A stretch of DNA of 64,000 bases from Brachybacterium sp. UMB0905 (GCF_002871795.1 NZ_PNHL01000004.1:124001-188000); one strand, 5' to 3'; shown: positions 37,441-45,945, counted from the first letter of the stretch. Numbers and translations: made by a program. Notes: a model not told the origin generated them from the sequence alone.

Positions 37441-38457
37441 GAAAGGACGGTCGACGATGAAGCCGACCCCCACTGTCCATTCGTCACCGGCTCGTGGAAG
37501 AAGGGCATCCTACGCACCGTCTTCGCCTTCGCGAACATCGTGGGCCTGGCGGTCGCGGTGTGTGCAGCGCTGGGATGGTTCCCCGGCCCGCTGGGCAATC
37601 CGGGCATCGGCCCGTTCCTGTGGGAGAAGCTCGCCATCCCCGTCGGGCTCATCGTCCCCGTCGGCGCGATCTTCCTGGCCCTGCTGATCACGGACCGGGT
37701 GTACCGCGAGGGCCGCTACACCGGGCGGGAGGCGGCGATCATCGCCACCGGCTTCTCCACGGTCTCCGCGACGTTCATGCTCATCGTGGCCAGCACCCTG
37801 GAGCTCATGGATCGGTGGACGCTGTACTTCATCGTCACCCTTGTCGTCACGTTCGCGGTCACGGCAATCACGGTGCGGATCCCCCCGCTGGGCACCATCC
37901 CCGATGAGCCGCACGAGGATGCCGAGCATGACCCGGAGCCCGAGGCCCGGGGGAACCGCCTGCGTCACGCCTGGGATGAGGCGATGCGGGCGCTGCACAC
38001 CGCGCCGAGCCTGCCCCGCGGGACATGGGCGACGTTCCGCGATGGCGTGCTCATGAGCTCCGCGATCGTCCCGTCGATCCTCTCAGTGGGGCTCGCGGGC
38101 CTGCTGCTGGCCACCTACACGCCGGTGTTCGATGTGATCGGCTGGCTCTTCGTGCCCTTCGCCTGGCTGGTGCAGCTGCCGGATCCGGCCCTGGCCGGGA
38201 AGGCTGTCTCGGTGGGCATCGCCGAGATGTTCCTGCCCGCCACCGTGGTGGCCTCGCACCCGTCGGAGGTGCTGCGCTTCACCGTCGGCGTGGTTGCGGT
38301 CTCGCAGATCATCTTCTTCTCCGCCCTGGTGCCCTCGATCCTGGCCACCTCGATCCCGGTGAGCGTGTGGCGTCTGGTGGTGCTGTGGATCGAGCGCGTC
38401 ATCCTCACCATCCTCATCACCGCCCCGCTCGCACACCTGCTGCTGCTCGTGGTGTGA
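37441..38457 (+). pseudogene. YjiH-like nucleoside-recognition (GATE) membrane protein, shortened
   Basis: The frame is open from about 37438 and encodes VTGSWKKGILRTVFAFANIV, then four to six helices with GAIFLALLITDRVYREG and GKAVSVGIAEMFLPATVVAS. The first usual start codon is GTG 37540 (305 residues). YjiH-type proteins are ~440 residues, lack is apparent at the N-terminus (only a few residues before KKGIL), and the join LALL-ITDRV seems to skip one or two helices. YjiH genes often sit in actinobacterial hut clusters and may carry urocanate or histidine. I infer a defective or miniature form; exact gaps need a family alignment. Confidence 0.6.
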
Positions 38458-38504
38458 GGGGAAAATTCATCGACCGGCGGTGGGCCGCGCCGTACCCTGC
38501 CGCC

Positions 38505-38924
38505 ATGCACCTCACCACCCGCCCCCTGGCACCCGACGACCGTGCGCAGGTCATCGCCCTGTATGACGCCGTCGGCTGGGGTGCATACACCGCGGACCCC
38601 GGCCGGCTCATACGTGCCCTCGCCGGCTCCGCCGTGGTGGCGACCGCCTGGGACGGTGGGGAGCTCGTGGGGCTCGCCCGCGTGCTCAGCGACGGCGAGA
38701 CCATCGCCTACCTGCAGGACATCCTGGTGCAGCCCGACCATCAGCGCCGCGGCATCGGCGCGCGGCTGCTGCAGACCGTCCTCGAGCCCGTTGCACAGGT
38801 GCGCCAGACCGTCCTGCTGACCGACGACGAGCCTGGACAGCGGGCCTTCTACGAGTCGATGGGGTTCACCGAGGCGCATGACCACAGCCCGGGGATGCGG
38901 TCCTTCGTGCGGCTGCAGCCCTAG
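38505..38924 (+). CDS. GNAT family N-acetyltransferase
   Basis: A 139-residue acetyltransferase with the acetyl-CoA motif LVQPDHQRRGIGARLLQTVL and C-terminal ERAFYESMGF-like segment (GQRAFYESMGFTEAHD). Substrate unknown. ATG 38505; the upstream open frame overlaps the previous gene. Confidence 0.9.
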   Translation: MHLTTRPLAPDDRAQVIALYDAVGWGAYTADPGRLIRALAGSAVVATAWDGGELVGLARVLSDGETIAYLQDILVQPDHQRRGIGARLLQTVLEPVAQVRQTVLLTDDEPGQRAFYESMGFTEAHDHSPGMRSFVRLQP

Positions 38925-38933
38925 CGCCGCGTG

Positions 38934-39014
38934 ATGGTCCCGCTCGGCGCACAGCTCGACGCGATGCGTACCGGGGAGGTGCTGGAGCTGCGGGTCGTGG
39001 AGGGCGAGCGCTGA
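38934..39014 (+). pseudogene. Small 26-codon remnant
   Basis: MVPLGAQLDAMRTGEVLELR followed by VVEGER and a stop looks like the C-terminus of a larger protein, but nothing upstream continues it past the GNAT stop. Possibly a relic of a gene removed between the GNAT gene and hutH. Family not recognised. Confidence 0.3.
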
Positions 39015-39029
39015 GCGTCCCCGGTAAGA

Positions 39030-39045
39030 GTCCGGGGTGCCGGAC
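39030..39045. promoter_or_regulatory. Candidate hut operator, hutH
   Basis: GTCCG-GGGTGC-CGGAC, perfect and extended to GAGTCCGG/CCGGACTC, 121 bases upstream of hutH. Confidence 0.65.
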
Positions 39046-39165
39046 TCGCGTCAGCTCGCTGGAGGGCCGAGAGAGCATCGTCGCTGTTCACGGTGCTAAT
39101 CGGCTCCTCCGTCGGAGTCTCGGTCCGTGCTTGGAACCGGGCTCTCACCCTGCCAGAATCCGCAC

Positions 39166-40713
39166 ATGACCACTCCTGCCGCGATCACCCTGTCCACTTC
39201 CGGCATCACCGCCGCAGACGTCCTCGCCGTCGCCCGTCACGGCGCCCGTGTGGACCTGGACCCGGCCGCCCGGGAGCAAGTCGCGCAGGTCCGCGCCCAC
39301 GTGGACGCCCTCGCCGCCGGCGAGACCCCCGTCTACGGCGTGTCCACGGGCTTCGGCGCGCTCGCCGACACCTCGATCCCGCCGTCGATGCGCCACGCAC
39401 TGCAGCGCTCGCTGATCCGGTCCCACGCCGCAGGCACCGGCCCCGAGGTGGAGACAGAGGTGGTGCGCGCCCTCATGCTGCTGCGCGCCCGTACCCTCGC
39501 CTCGGGCCGCACCGGCGTGCGCCCCGTCGTCGTCGAGACGATGCTCGCCCTGCTGAACGCCCACATCACCCCCATCGTCCACGAGTACGGATCCCTCGGC
39601 TGCTCCGGGGACCTCGCCCCGCTGTCGCACTGCGCGATCGTCCTCATGGGCGAGGGGCGGGCCCGCGACCGCGACGGCGTGGAGCGGCCCGTCCCCGAAC
39701 TGCTCGCCGAGGCCGGGATCGAGCCGATCCTGCTTGAGGAGAAGGAGGGCCTGGCCCTCATCAACGGCACCGACGGCATGCTCGGCATGCTGCTGATGGC
39801 GCTGGCCGACCTCGACGAGCTCACCCGCGCCGCGGACCTCACCTGCGCGCTGTCCGTGCAGGGCCTGCGCGGCCGCGACACCGTCTTCGCCGCCCAGCTG
39901 CATGAGCCGCTGCGCCCCCACCCGGGGCAGGCCGCATCGGCCGCGAACATCCATGCGCTGCTCGCGGACTCCCCGATCGTCGCCGACGTCCTCGCCGAGG
40001 GCTCGCGCGTGCAGGACGCCTACTCGCTGCGCTGCGCCCCGCAGGTCGCCGGCGGCGTGCGCGACACGATCGAGCACGCCCGCACCGTCGCCGAGCGCGA
40101 GCTCGCCGCCGCGATCGACAACCCCGTGGTGCTGGAGGACGGCACCATCACCTCCAACGGCAACTTCCACGGCGCGCCCGTCGCGTACGTGCTGGACTAC
40201 CTGGCGATCGCGAGCGCGGACCTCGCCTCCATCGCCGAGCGCCGCACCGACCGCATGCTCGACAAGGCCCGCTCCCACGGGCTGCCCCCGTTCCTGGCCG
40301 ATGACCCGGGCGTGGACTCCGGCTTCATGATCGCCCAGTACACGCAGGCCGCCCTGGTCTCCGAGATGAAGCGCCTGGCGGTGCCGGCGAGCGTGGACTC
40401 CATCCCGTCCTCCGCCATGCAGGAGGACCATGTGTCGATGGGCTGGCATGCTGCCCGCAAGCTCCGCACCAGCGTGGACAACCTCCGCCGCGTGCTCGCC
40501 ATCGAGCTGCTCACCGCCGCCCGTGCGATCGACCTGCGCGCGCCGCTCACCCCGTCGGCCCCCTGCGCCGCCGCGATCTCCGTGCTGCGAAAGGCGGTCG
40601 AGGGACCTGGCCCGGACCGCTTCCTCGCCCCGGACATCGCCGAGGCGGAGGCGCGGCTGCGGGACGGGTCCCTGCTCGCGGCGGTGCAGGAGGTCAGCGG
40701 TCCTCTGCGCTGA
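39166..40713 (+). CDS. hutH: Histidine ammonia-lyase
   Basis: A 515-residue aromatic amino acid lyase deaminating histidine to urocanate. The MIO-forming tripeptide region reads YGSLGCSGDLAPLSH: Cys-Ser-Gly in place of Ala-Ser-Gly, which I believe is common in actinobacterial HAL. Other motifs: VYGVSTGFGALADTSI, EALALINGT-type (EGLALINGTDGMLGM), QDAYSLRCAPQVAGGVRDTI and SNGNFHGAPVAYVLDYLAIA. Start ATG 39166. Converges with the band-7 gene, overlapping by 20 bases at the 3' ends. Confidence 0.97.
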   Translation: MTTPAAITLSTSGITAADVLAVARHGARVDLDPAAREQVAQVRAHVDALAAGETPVYGVSTGFGALADTSIPPSMRHALQRSLIRSHAAGTGPEVETEVVRALMLLRARTLASGRTGVRPVVVETMLALLNAHITPIVHEYGSLGCSGDLAPLSHCAIVLMGEGRARDRDGVERPVPELLAEAGIEPILLEEKEGLALINGTDGMLGMLLMALADLDELTRAADLTCALSVQGLRGRDTVFAAQLHEPLRPHPGQAASAANIHALLADSPIVADVLAEGSRVQDAYSLRCAPQVAGGVRDTIEHARTVAERELAAAIDNPVVLEDGTITSNGNFHGAPVAYVLDYLAIASADLASIAERRTDRMLDKARSHGLPPFLADDPGVDSGFMIAQYTQAALVSEMKRLAVPASVDSIPSSAMQEDHVSMGWHAARKLRTSVDNLRRVLAIELLTAARAIDLRAPLTPSAPCAAAISVLRKAVEGPGPDRFLAPDIAEAEARLRDGSLLAAVQEVSGPLR

Positions 40714-41443
40714 TCTCGTCGGCGCCGGACGCGCCGGCAGGTGCGGAGGACGCATCGGCCGCAGGGCCGATGCCGAGGCTGCCGTCGACCTTCAGCGTGG
40801 TGCCGTACGGCAGCGACTCCAGCAGACGCAACCGCGCCAGCACAGGGCTCTTCTCGAGCATCTGTGCGGCGGCCAGACGCGCCCGCGTGGCCTTCACCTC
40901 GCCGCGCGCCCGCTCCAGATCCTTGGCGACCTCCAGCTCCGTGACCAGCGCCTGTTCGCGCGCGTCAGCGAGCGACCGCGGGGCGGAGACGTCCTTGAGC
41001 AGAACATCCAGCACCTGAAGGCCCACCGCCTCCCCGGTCGTGCGGGCCGCGGCGAGCACCGGCGCGAGGTCCACCTCACGGCGCAGCAGCTCCTCCAGCT
41101 CGGTGCCCGCCACGACCTCCCGCAGCGCGATCTGCACCGCGAGGTACACCTCCTCCTCGGCCGCCGATGCCGTGGTCACCAGACGCACCGCGTCGGCCAC
41201 CCGCAGGCGCACCGCCGCGGTGACGTGCACGTCCACGCCCTCGCGCACCGCGATGGCCTGCGGCGCCAGCGTCAACAGGCGCGTGCGCAGATCCACCTGC
41301 GCCACCCGGTCACCCGGCCGGGCGAACGTCGGCGCCGCGAGCTGCTCCACCCGGCCCCCGCGCACACGCAGCACCGCGTGCCCCGGCAGCGGTGCCGGGG
41401 TACGCAGACGGGCGCGACGGAAACGGGCATCGACGGTGGACAT
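40694..41443 (-). CDS. SPFH/band-7 domain protein without membrane anchor
   Basis: A 249-residue stomatin/prohibitin-like protein: VDLRTRLLTLAPQAIAVREG, VDVHVTAAVRLRVADAVRLV, then a heptad-rich helix (AREQALVTELEVAKDLERAR). Band-7 proteins normally begin with a membrane helix; here the N-terminus (MSTVDARFRRARLRTPAPLP) is basic with none, so it may be cytoplasmic or peripheral. It overlaps the 3' end of hutH head to head. A piece of its 5' end recurs at about 45800. Confidence 0.8.
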   Translation of the reverse strand: MSTVDARFRRARLRTPAPLPGHAVLRVRGGRVEQLAAPTFARPGDRVAQVDLRTRLLTLAPQAIAVREGVDVHVTAAVRLRVADAVRLVTTASAAEEEVYLAVQIALREVVAGTELEELLRREVDLAPVLAAARTTGEAVGLQVLDVLLKDVSAPRSLADAREQALVTELEVAKDLERARGEVKATRARLAAAQMLEKSPVLARLRLLESLPYGTTLKVDGSLGIGPAADASSAPAGASGADEISAEDR

Positions 41444-41899
41444 GAGGGCCTCCTGGTCAGGGATGGACAAGGGGTCCGAGGACCCTGGTGGACGAGATGG
41501 GTGGTCAGGCGGATGCCGCCGGGCGGACGCGGAACGGGCGGGGTGCCGACGCGTCACCCGGCACGCAGCCGGGATCGGTGACGGACCGCTGGCCCGGGCC
41601 GCGGGGGCCCGCCGGGCGGCATCCAGAAGGGACTTGAACCCTGTTGATCCCGCAGGATCGTGCCTCTGCGTCACAGCGCAGTGCGCCGCTGGTCGATATG
41701 CGGAACGCCTCGGGAAGACCTCTGGCGCCGCTCCCCGAACGGCATGGACCAGTGTGCGCCCGGGTGGCGGGACCTGCCAAACGATTTATCGGCGAGGAGC
41801 GGAAGGAAATGACCTCTGAGCGGCACGCTGCGTGCATAGTGCAGGCGTCGTGCCGCTGAGAGGTCGAATTCCTCCGCCCAGGCCGGGTCCTGCGCCGCC
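41444..41899. other. Intergenic region with a tRNA-like fold and a duplicated segment
   Basis: 456 bases without a convincing gene. Parts (GGGCGGGGTGCCGACGCG around 41540; GTGACGGACCGCTGGCCCGG around 41577; CGATTTATCG near 41781) recur, in the same order relative to the band-7 start, at 45838-45945. The tRNA-like fold is listed separately. Confidence 0.6.
41621..41700 (-). ncRNA. Class II tRNA-like fold, probably degenerate
   Basis: On the minus strand: an anticodon-like arm CTGCG-CTGTGA-CGCAG, a variable-arm-like hairpin GATCC-TGCG-GGATC, and a T-arm AGGG-TTCAAGT-CCCT in tRNA order. A GCAT/ATGC pairing can start an acceptor stem, but the rest of the acceptor and D-arm are poor and the anticodon loop is one base short. 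I therefore call it tRNA-like, perhaps a decayed tRNA. Confidence 0.35.
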
Positions 41900-43594
41900 T
41901 CAGCGCACCTCGATGAACATCGGGTTCGTGTAGAACCAGGTGTCGGCCCAGGGGTTGCCGGCGTCCGGCTCGCCACCGTGGGGGATCGGCCCAGCCGGAT
42001 CCACATCGGCCCCCATTGGACCGACGCCCGAGCGGTTCCCGTCGGAGCCGCGCAGCCGCACGTACAGGTCCGAGTTCACCGGCCCCAAGGAGAACTCGAG
42101 CGTGTAGGGCTCCTGGCCGCGGTCAGCGGTGTCCTGGCGCTCGGCCACGCGGGTGTTCGGGGTGGACTGGGTGTCCGGGTCATCGAACGGCCCGGTGACA
42201 TCGCCGCGGATCAGATCCACATGCGCGAGCACCGGCAGGATCCCCGCCGAGTTCTCGCGCGTGGCTGGCGTGACGTGCACGCGCAGCACCACCTCGGTGC
42301 CCGCGGCGACCTGGAGGGTGCCGCCCAGGGTGACGGCCGCGGAGCCGTCGGCGGTGGTGAGCTCGACCGCGAGGTCGCCCAGCAGGTGGCCGTGGTCGAT
42401 CCACACTCGGCCTGCACGCAGCGCCTCCATCACCGCCAGGTGGGAGCGGCTGGTGGCGCCCACGTGGGTGCGGGAGAACTGGCCGGGCCAGTAGTCGCTG
42501 CCGCCCTGCGGTTCGCCGGTGTCCACGGGGACGGGGCGGCGGCCGGCGCGGTCGAAGTTCGCGCCGCTGGCACCCTCGTCCCAGCCCTCGCCGGTGGGGT
42601 AGTCGCCCACGCGCCAGGTGTCGTGGGTCTTCAGGTGCAGGTCCGAGTTGGAGGTGATCCAGTAGCGACGGCCCTCGGCGAGCAGGGAGTCCCACACGCC
42701 GCCCACCACGGAGGTCATCCAGTCAAAGCCGCCGCGGGTCACGTAAGACTCGGCCGGGTAGTCGGGGTGGGAGTCCGGGCGCGGGGAGTTCTCGTACTCG
42801 CCGCGCTGGTACTCCGGGGCCCGGTTCTTGCCGAAGGCGGAGCCCTGGGCGCCGGGAGCACCCTCCATGCCGATGAAGATCTCGGGATCCGCGTCCTGCC
42901 ACAGGCGCAGCTCATGAGGTGCGTCGATGCCCAGGCGGCTGGGATGGTTGGCCAGCACCAGGACGTCGTCGATGAAGCCGTCGCGCTTCATCTGCCCGAG
43001 CCAGGCGATCGCGTCGGCGGCGTGCTGCTCCCATTCGGCCTCTTCGACGGAGCCTACGTCGGGCTTCTCCCAGCCGTTGAGCTTGCCGTCGTGCATCAGC
43101 TCGAAGGTGCGCAGCAGGCGGGCCTCATTGGGGCCGGGGGCGACCATGACGGTGCCGTGCTCGGCGGCGGGGATGTACCACTCCAGGCCCTGGAAGACGA
43201 GCAGGTCGCGGCCTTCGCGTGCGGCGCGGATCTCGCGGTTGGCCTCCCAGACGCCGCCCTCGTGGGCGTGGCCCAGGTTGGCGTGCTCGGTGAAGGCGAT
43301 GGCGTCCACGCCGAACTGTTCGGCGCGGTCCAGCACCTGCTCCATCGTGTACTTCGCGTCATGGGAGTACAGGGAGTGGACGTGGTGGTCGAGCACCAGC
43401 CAGGTGAGTTCGGAGCCGACGGGTGCGGCCGGGGCCGGAGAGGAGGGGAGGGCTGCTGCGGGGGTGGCAGGCGCTGCGGCGGCGCTGGTGCCGGTGAGGA
43501 CGGCGGCGCCAGCGGCGAGGGAGCCGGCGCGCAGCACGGAGCGGCGGTCGAGGGACGGGGAGGTGGGGGCGGTGCTCCCGGGGGTGCGGGTCAT
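41900..43594 (-). CDS. Secreted PHP-domain phosphoesterase-like protein
   Basis: A 564-residue exported protein. A twin-arginine signal (DRRSVLRAGSLAAGAAVLTG) is followed by an Ala/Pro linker and a PHP metal domain: LDHHVHSLYSHDAKYTMEQV, DAIAFTEHANLGHAHEGG, FQGLEWYIPAAEHGTVM, and ITSNSDLHLKTHD. The last ~170 residues are a beta-rich accessory domain (VVLRVHVTPATRENS). CehA/McbA-like relatives hydrolyse phosphoesters or carbamates outside the cell. Stands alone, divergent from the anchored protein gene. Confidence 0.88.
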   Translation of the reverse strand: MTRTPGSTAPTSPSLDRRSVLRAGSLAAGAAVLTGTSAAAAPATPAAALPSSPAPAAPVGSELTWLVLDHHVHSLYSHDAKYTMEQVLDRAEQFGVDAIAFTEHANLGHAHEGGVWEANREIRAAREGRDLLVFQGLEWYIPAAEHGTVMVAPGPNEARLLRTFELMHDGKLNGWEKPDVGSVEEAEWEQHAADAIAWLGQMKRDGFIDDVLVLANHPSRLGIDAPHELRLWQDADPEIFIGMEGAPGAQGSAFGKNRAPEYQRGEYENSPRPDSHPDYPAESYVTRGGFDWMTSVVGGVWDSLLAEGRRYWITSNSDLHLKTHDTWRVGDYPTGEGWDEGASGANFDRAGRRPVPVDTGEPQGGSDYWPGQFSRTHVGATSRSHLAVMEALRAGRVWIDHGHLLGDLAVELTTADGSAAVTLGGTLQVAAGTEVVLRVHVTPATRENSAGILPVLAHVDLIRGDVTGPFDDPDTQSTPNTRVAERQDTADRGQEPYTLEFSLGPVNSDLYVRLRGSDGNRSGVGPMGADVDPAGPIPHGGEPDAGNPWADTWFYTNPMFIEVR

Positions 43595-43824
43595 CGGGGT
43601 CTCCTGAGGATGCACGGATGGGGTGTGACGACGCGCCGGCACCGAGGATCCGCGCTGCCACCCGCGGATCTGACCGCACAGTAACGGGTGTGGGTGAACA
43701 TCGGATTCGTGTCGTCGTAACTGCGTTTTCATCGGTCTGACCACGGGTGTTCATCGACCGGGTGCATGGTGGGGCCGACGCCTGCCGCACTGTCCCGCCA
43801 CTTCCTACGAGCCGAGGACATCCC

Positions 43825-44670
43825 GTGCGAACCAGCCCCTTCCGCCGCCCGGCGGCCCTTGCCCTGCCTGTTGCCCTGACCGCCGCGGTGCCCGCCGCAG
43901 CGCTGCTGCTGGGCGGCATGACCCAGCCCGCCCATGCGGCCGTCGAGATCGATGAGGACGTGCGCGTGCTCATCGAGACAGCCGACGGCCCCCAACCCGA
44001 GGGTCCCCTCGAGGCCGCTCCCTTCACCTACACCGTTGTCTCCCGTGACGCCTGCACCGCCCCCTACACCGACGGTGCCCGCGCGGTGATCACCCAGGAG
44101 GGCGCCGACCCCGAGCGCGTGGTCCTCTCCGGCGTGGAGGAGCTCGAGGATGACGGCACCGCCCGCATCTCCATGGATGCGGTGCTCGCCGACCTCGTCG
44201 GGCCCGGCAAGGCCACGCTGACCGTGGAATGCGTGCAGGTCACCAACGGCATCCCCGAGTTCGGGGACGAGAACCCCGCCGGGGAGCTGACCATCACCGA
44301 GGACACCTGGGAGATGGACGGCATCACCATCACCGAGGGCCCCGAGCCCGAGCAGCCCACCGACCCCGCGCCCACTGATCCGGAGCCGACCGAGGAGGAG
44401 CCGAGCGGCCCCGCCGATGATGGCACGGACGCGCCGGGCGGTGACGAGGGCACCGGCGGTGGCGAGGACGCCTCGGGCGGCACCGGTCGCGGCGGTGGCG
44501 CTGGCCAGGCGGGACAGACCGGGAAGGACAGCGCGGGCGCCACCCGCCCCGACGGCTGGCTCGCCCGCACGGGCGTGGAGGCCAGTGCGCTTGCGCTCAC
44601 CGCAGCGACCCTCATCGGCGGCGGCGCTGCGCTCGCGTGGCGGGGTCGGCGCAAGGGCGTGCAGCGGTGA
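43825..44670 (+). CDS. Cell-wall-anchored protein with LPXTG-like motif
   Basis: A 281-residue surface protein: signal peptide (ALALPVALTAAVPAAALLLG...AHA), a beta-type domain with two Cys (SRDACTAPYTD; LTVECVQVT), a Pro/Glu/Thr then Gly/Ser/Asp-rich linker, and a sorting signal LARTG plus hydrophobic helix and RRKGVQR tail. A sortase would cut at LARTG. GTG start overlaps no gene; its stop overlaps the next GTG (GTGA), coupling it to an exported phosphodiesterase-like protein. Confidence 0.85.
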   Translation: MRTSPFRRPAALALPVALTAAVPAAALLLGGMTQPAHAAVEIDEDVRVLIETADGPQPEGPLEAAPFTYTVVSRDACTAPYTDGARAVITQEGADPERVVLSGVEELEDDGTARISMDAVLADLVGPGKATLTVECVQVTNGIPEFGDENPAGELTITEDTWEMDGITITEGPEPEQPTDPAPTDPEPTEEEPSGPADDGTDAPGGDEGTGGGEDASGGTGRGGGAGQAGQTGKDSAGATRPDGWLARTGVEASALALTAATLIGGGAALAWRGRRKGVQR

Positions 44671-45596
44671 GCCGCGGCCCCGTCACCCGCCGCGGCCTGC
44701 TGGGCCGGGCAGCGCTCGTCGGCGCCATCAGCCTCGGGGCACTCTCCGCCGCGCCGATCATGCCGAATGCCCGGGCGGAGAAGCCGCTCATCGGCCCCTC
44801 CAGCACGGCCGACCCGTCGCTCGTGAACCCGCCGCCGCCCGGGTTCGTGCCCGGCAGCGCGCTGGTGCGCGCGCACGCCCACAACGACTACCTGCACCCC
44901 AGACCCCTGTGGGATGCGCTCGCCGCGGGATTCGGATCCGTGGAGGCTGATGTCTGGTACCGCGAGGGGCGGCTGCTGCTGGGACACACCCGGGTCGAGA
45001 CGCTCTCGGCGCGGACCCTCGAGCAGTGGTACATCCAGCCCCTGGCGGCGCTCGTGCGCGAGAGCGGACGAGTGCTGCCCGACCTCGAGCAGCCCTTCCA
45101 GCTGCTGATCGACGTCAAGGAGGAGGGCGCTGCCACGCTCCTGGCGATCGAAGAGATGCTGCAGGGGTACCGCGACATCCTGTGCCGCGTGGAGGACGGC
45201 CGGACCGTGGACGGCGCGATCCAGGTGGTCTACACCGGGAACCGGCCCTTCAGCGTGATCAGCACCGCGCCGGTGCGGTTCGGGACGATGGACGGGCACG
45301 ACGGTGATGTGCCGACCGCGCCGGATCCGGCCCGGATGCCGCTGGTCTCCGAGAGCTGGTCGATGCTGGGTTGGCAGGGTTTCGGCAGCATGCCGGCCGA
45401 CCAGGAGGAACGCCTCGAGCGGTTCGTGGCTGACGTCCATGCCTCCGGTGCGAGGGCCCGGTTCTGGGGTGCGCCTGAGCTCCTCCCCGGCCGGCGTCCG
45501 GTGATCTGGGATGCCCAGCTGAATGCCGGGGTGGACCTCATCGGGACCGATCATCTGCAGCATCTGCGGGAGCATCTGCTGGCCCGCGGGCTGTGA
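44667..45596 (+). CDS. Exported PLC/GDPD-like phosphodiesterase
   Basis: A 309-residue protein with a Tat/Sec signal (TRRGLLGRAALVGAISLGAL). The core ALVRAHAHNDYLHPRPLWDA then ADVWYREGRLLLGHTRVE resembles the catalytic His/Glu/Asp layout of calcium-dependent PI-phospholipase C and GDPD barrels, as in the secreted family often called phosphatidylinositol-specific phospholipase C domain proteins. Coupled to the wall-anchored protein, suggesting a shared surface role. Substrate not determined. Confidence 0.82.
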   Translation: MSRGPVTRRGLLGRAALVGAISLGALSAAPIMPNARAEKPLIGPSSTADPSLVNPPPPGFVPGSALVRAHAHNDYLHPRPLWDALAAGFGSVEADVWYREGRLLLGHTRVETLSARTLEQWYIQPLAALVRESGRVLPDLEQPFQLLIDVKEEGAATLLAIEEMLQGYRDILCRVEDGRTVDGAIQVVYTGNRPFSVISTAPVRFGTMDGHDGDVPTAPDPARMPLVSESWSMLGWQGFGSMPADQEERLERFVADVHASGARARFWGAPELLPGRRPVIWDAQLNAGVDLIGTDHLQHLREHLLARGL

Positions 45597-45610
45597 GGCG
45601 TGTATCCGGT

Positions 45611-45643
45611 GCCCCGACCCCGCCCCCGGGGCGGGGTCGGGGC
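45611..45643. terminator. Very strong hairpin terminator
   Basis: GCCCCGACCCCGCCCC and GGGGCGGGGTCGGGGC pair perfectly over 16 bp around one unpaired C, 15 bases after the stop. The arms touch with almost no loop, so the innermost pairs must open. Confidence 0.75.
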
Positions 45644-45700
45644 TGGAACAGAGCGGACCGCAGTGCAGAGAGGGGCATAGCCACCGCACCTTTGACCTGC

Positions 45701-45787
45701 GGGCTCATCCCCGCTGCGCGGGGAGCACGGATGATCCGGTAGCAGGGTCGCTCCGGCCTTCGGCTCATCCCCGCTGCGCGGGGGCAC
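45701..45787. CRISPR. Orphan two-repeat type I-E CRISPR
   Basis: Repeat 1 (45701-45728) begins GGGCTCATCCCCGC and ends GCGGGGAGCAC, 28 bases, matching the type I-E consensus. A 32-base spacer follows (45729-45760), exactly the I-E length. Repeat 2 (45761-45787) is the same with the terminal GAGCAC reduced to GGCAC, as in a degenerate last repeat. No type I-E cas genes are in the window; the cas locus at 53-63 kb is a different type with an unrelated repeat. Confidence 0.85.
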
Positions 45788-45796
45788 ACCGGGCCA

Positions 45797-45945
45797 GGCA
45801 GCACCGCGTGCCCCGGCAGCGGTGCCGGGGTGCGCAGCCGGGCGCGACGGAAACGGGCGGGGTGCCGACGCGGGTCGCGGCATGCTGCCGTGACCGGTGA
45901 CGGACCGCTGGCCCGGGCCGCGGGCTGTGCCAAGCGATTTATCGC
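45797..45945. repeat. Rearranged copy of the band-7 gene 5' region
   Basis: Three blocks match the band-7 locus in the same order: CAGCACCGCGTGCCCCGGCAG through GACGGAAACGGGC (like 41370-41429, coding for RFRRARLRTPAPLPGHAVL), GCGGGGTGCCGACGCG to GACCGCTGGCCCGGGCCGCG (like 41540-41605), and CGATTTATCG (like 41781). Parts between the blocks are missing. It abuts the orphan CRISPR and overlaps the stop codon of the next gene. Confidence 0.8.

Noticed and set aside
41628-41700. A functional tRNA gene
   Set aside because: Acceptor and D-arms do not pair well and the anticodon loop has six bases, so only a tRNA-like fold is reported.
41978-43684. 568-codon plus-strand frame opposite the PHP-domain gene
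   Set aside because: Antisense to a gene with signal peptide and PHP motifs; the plus-strand translation is low-complexity Val/Gly/Ala.
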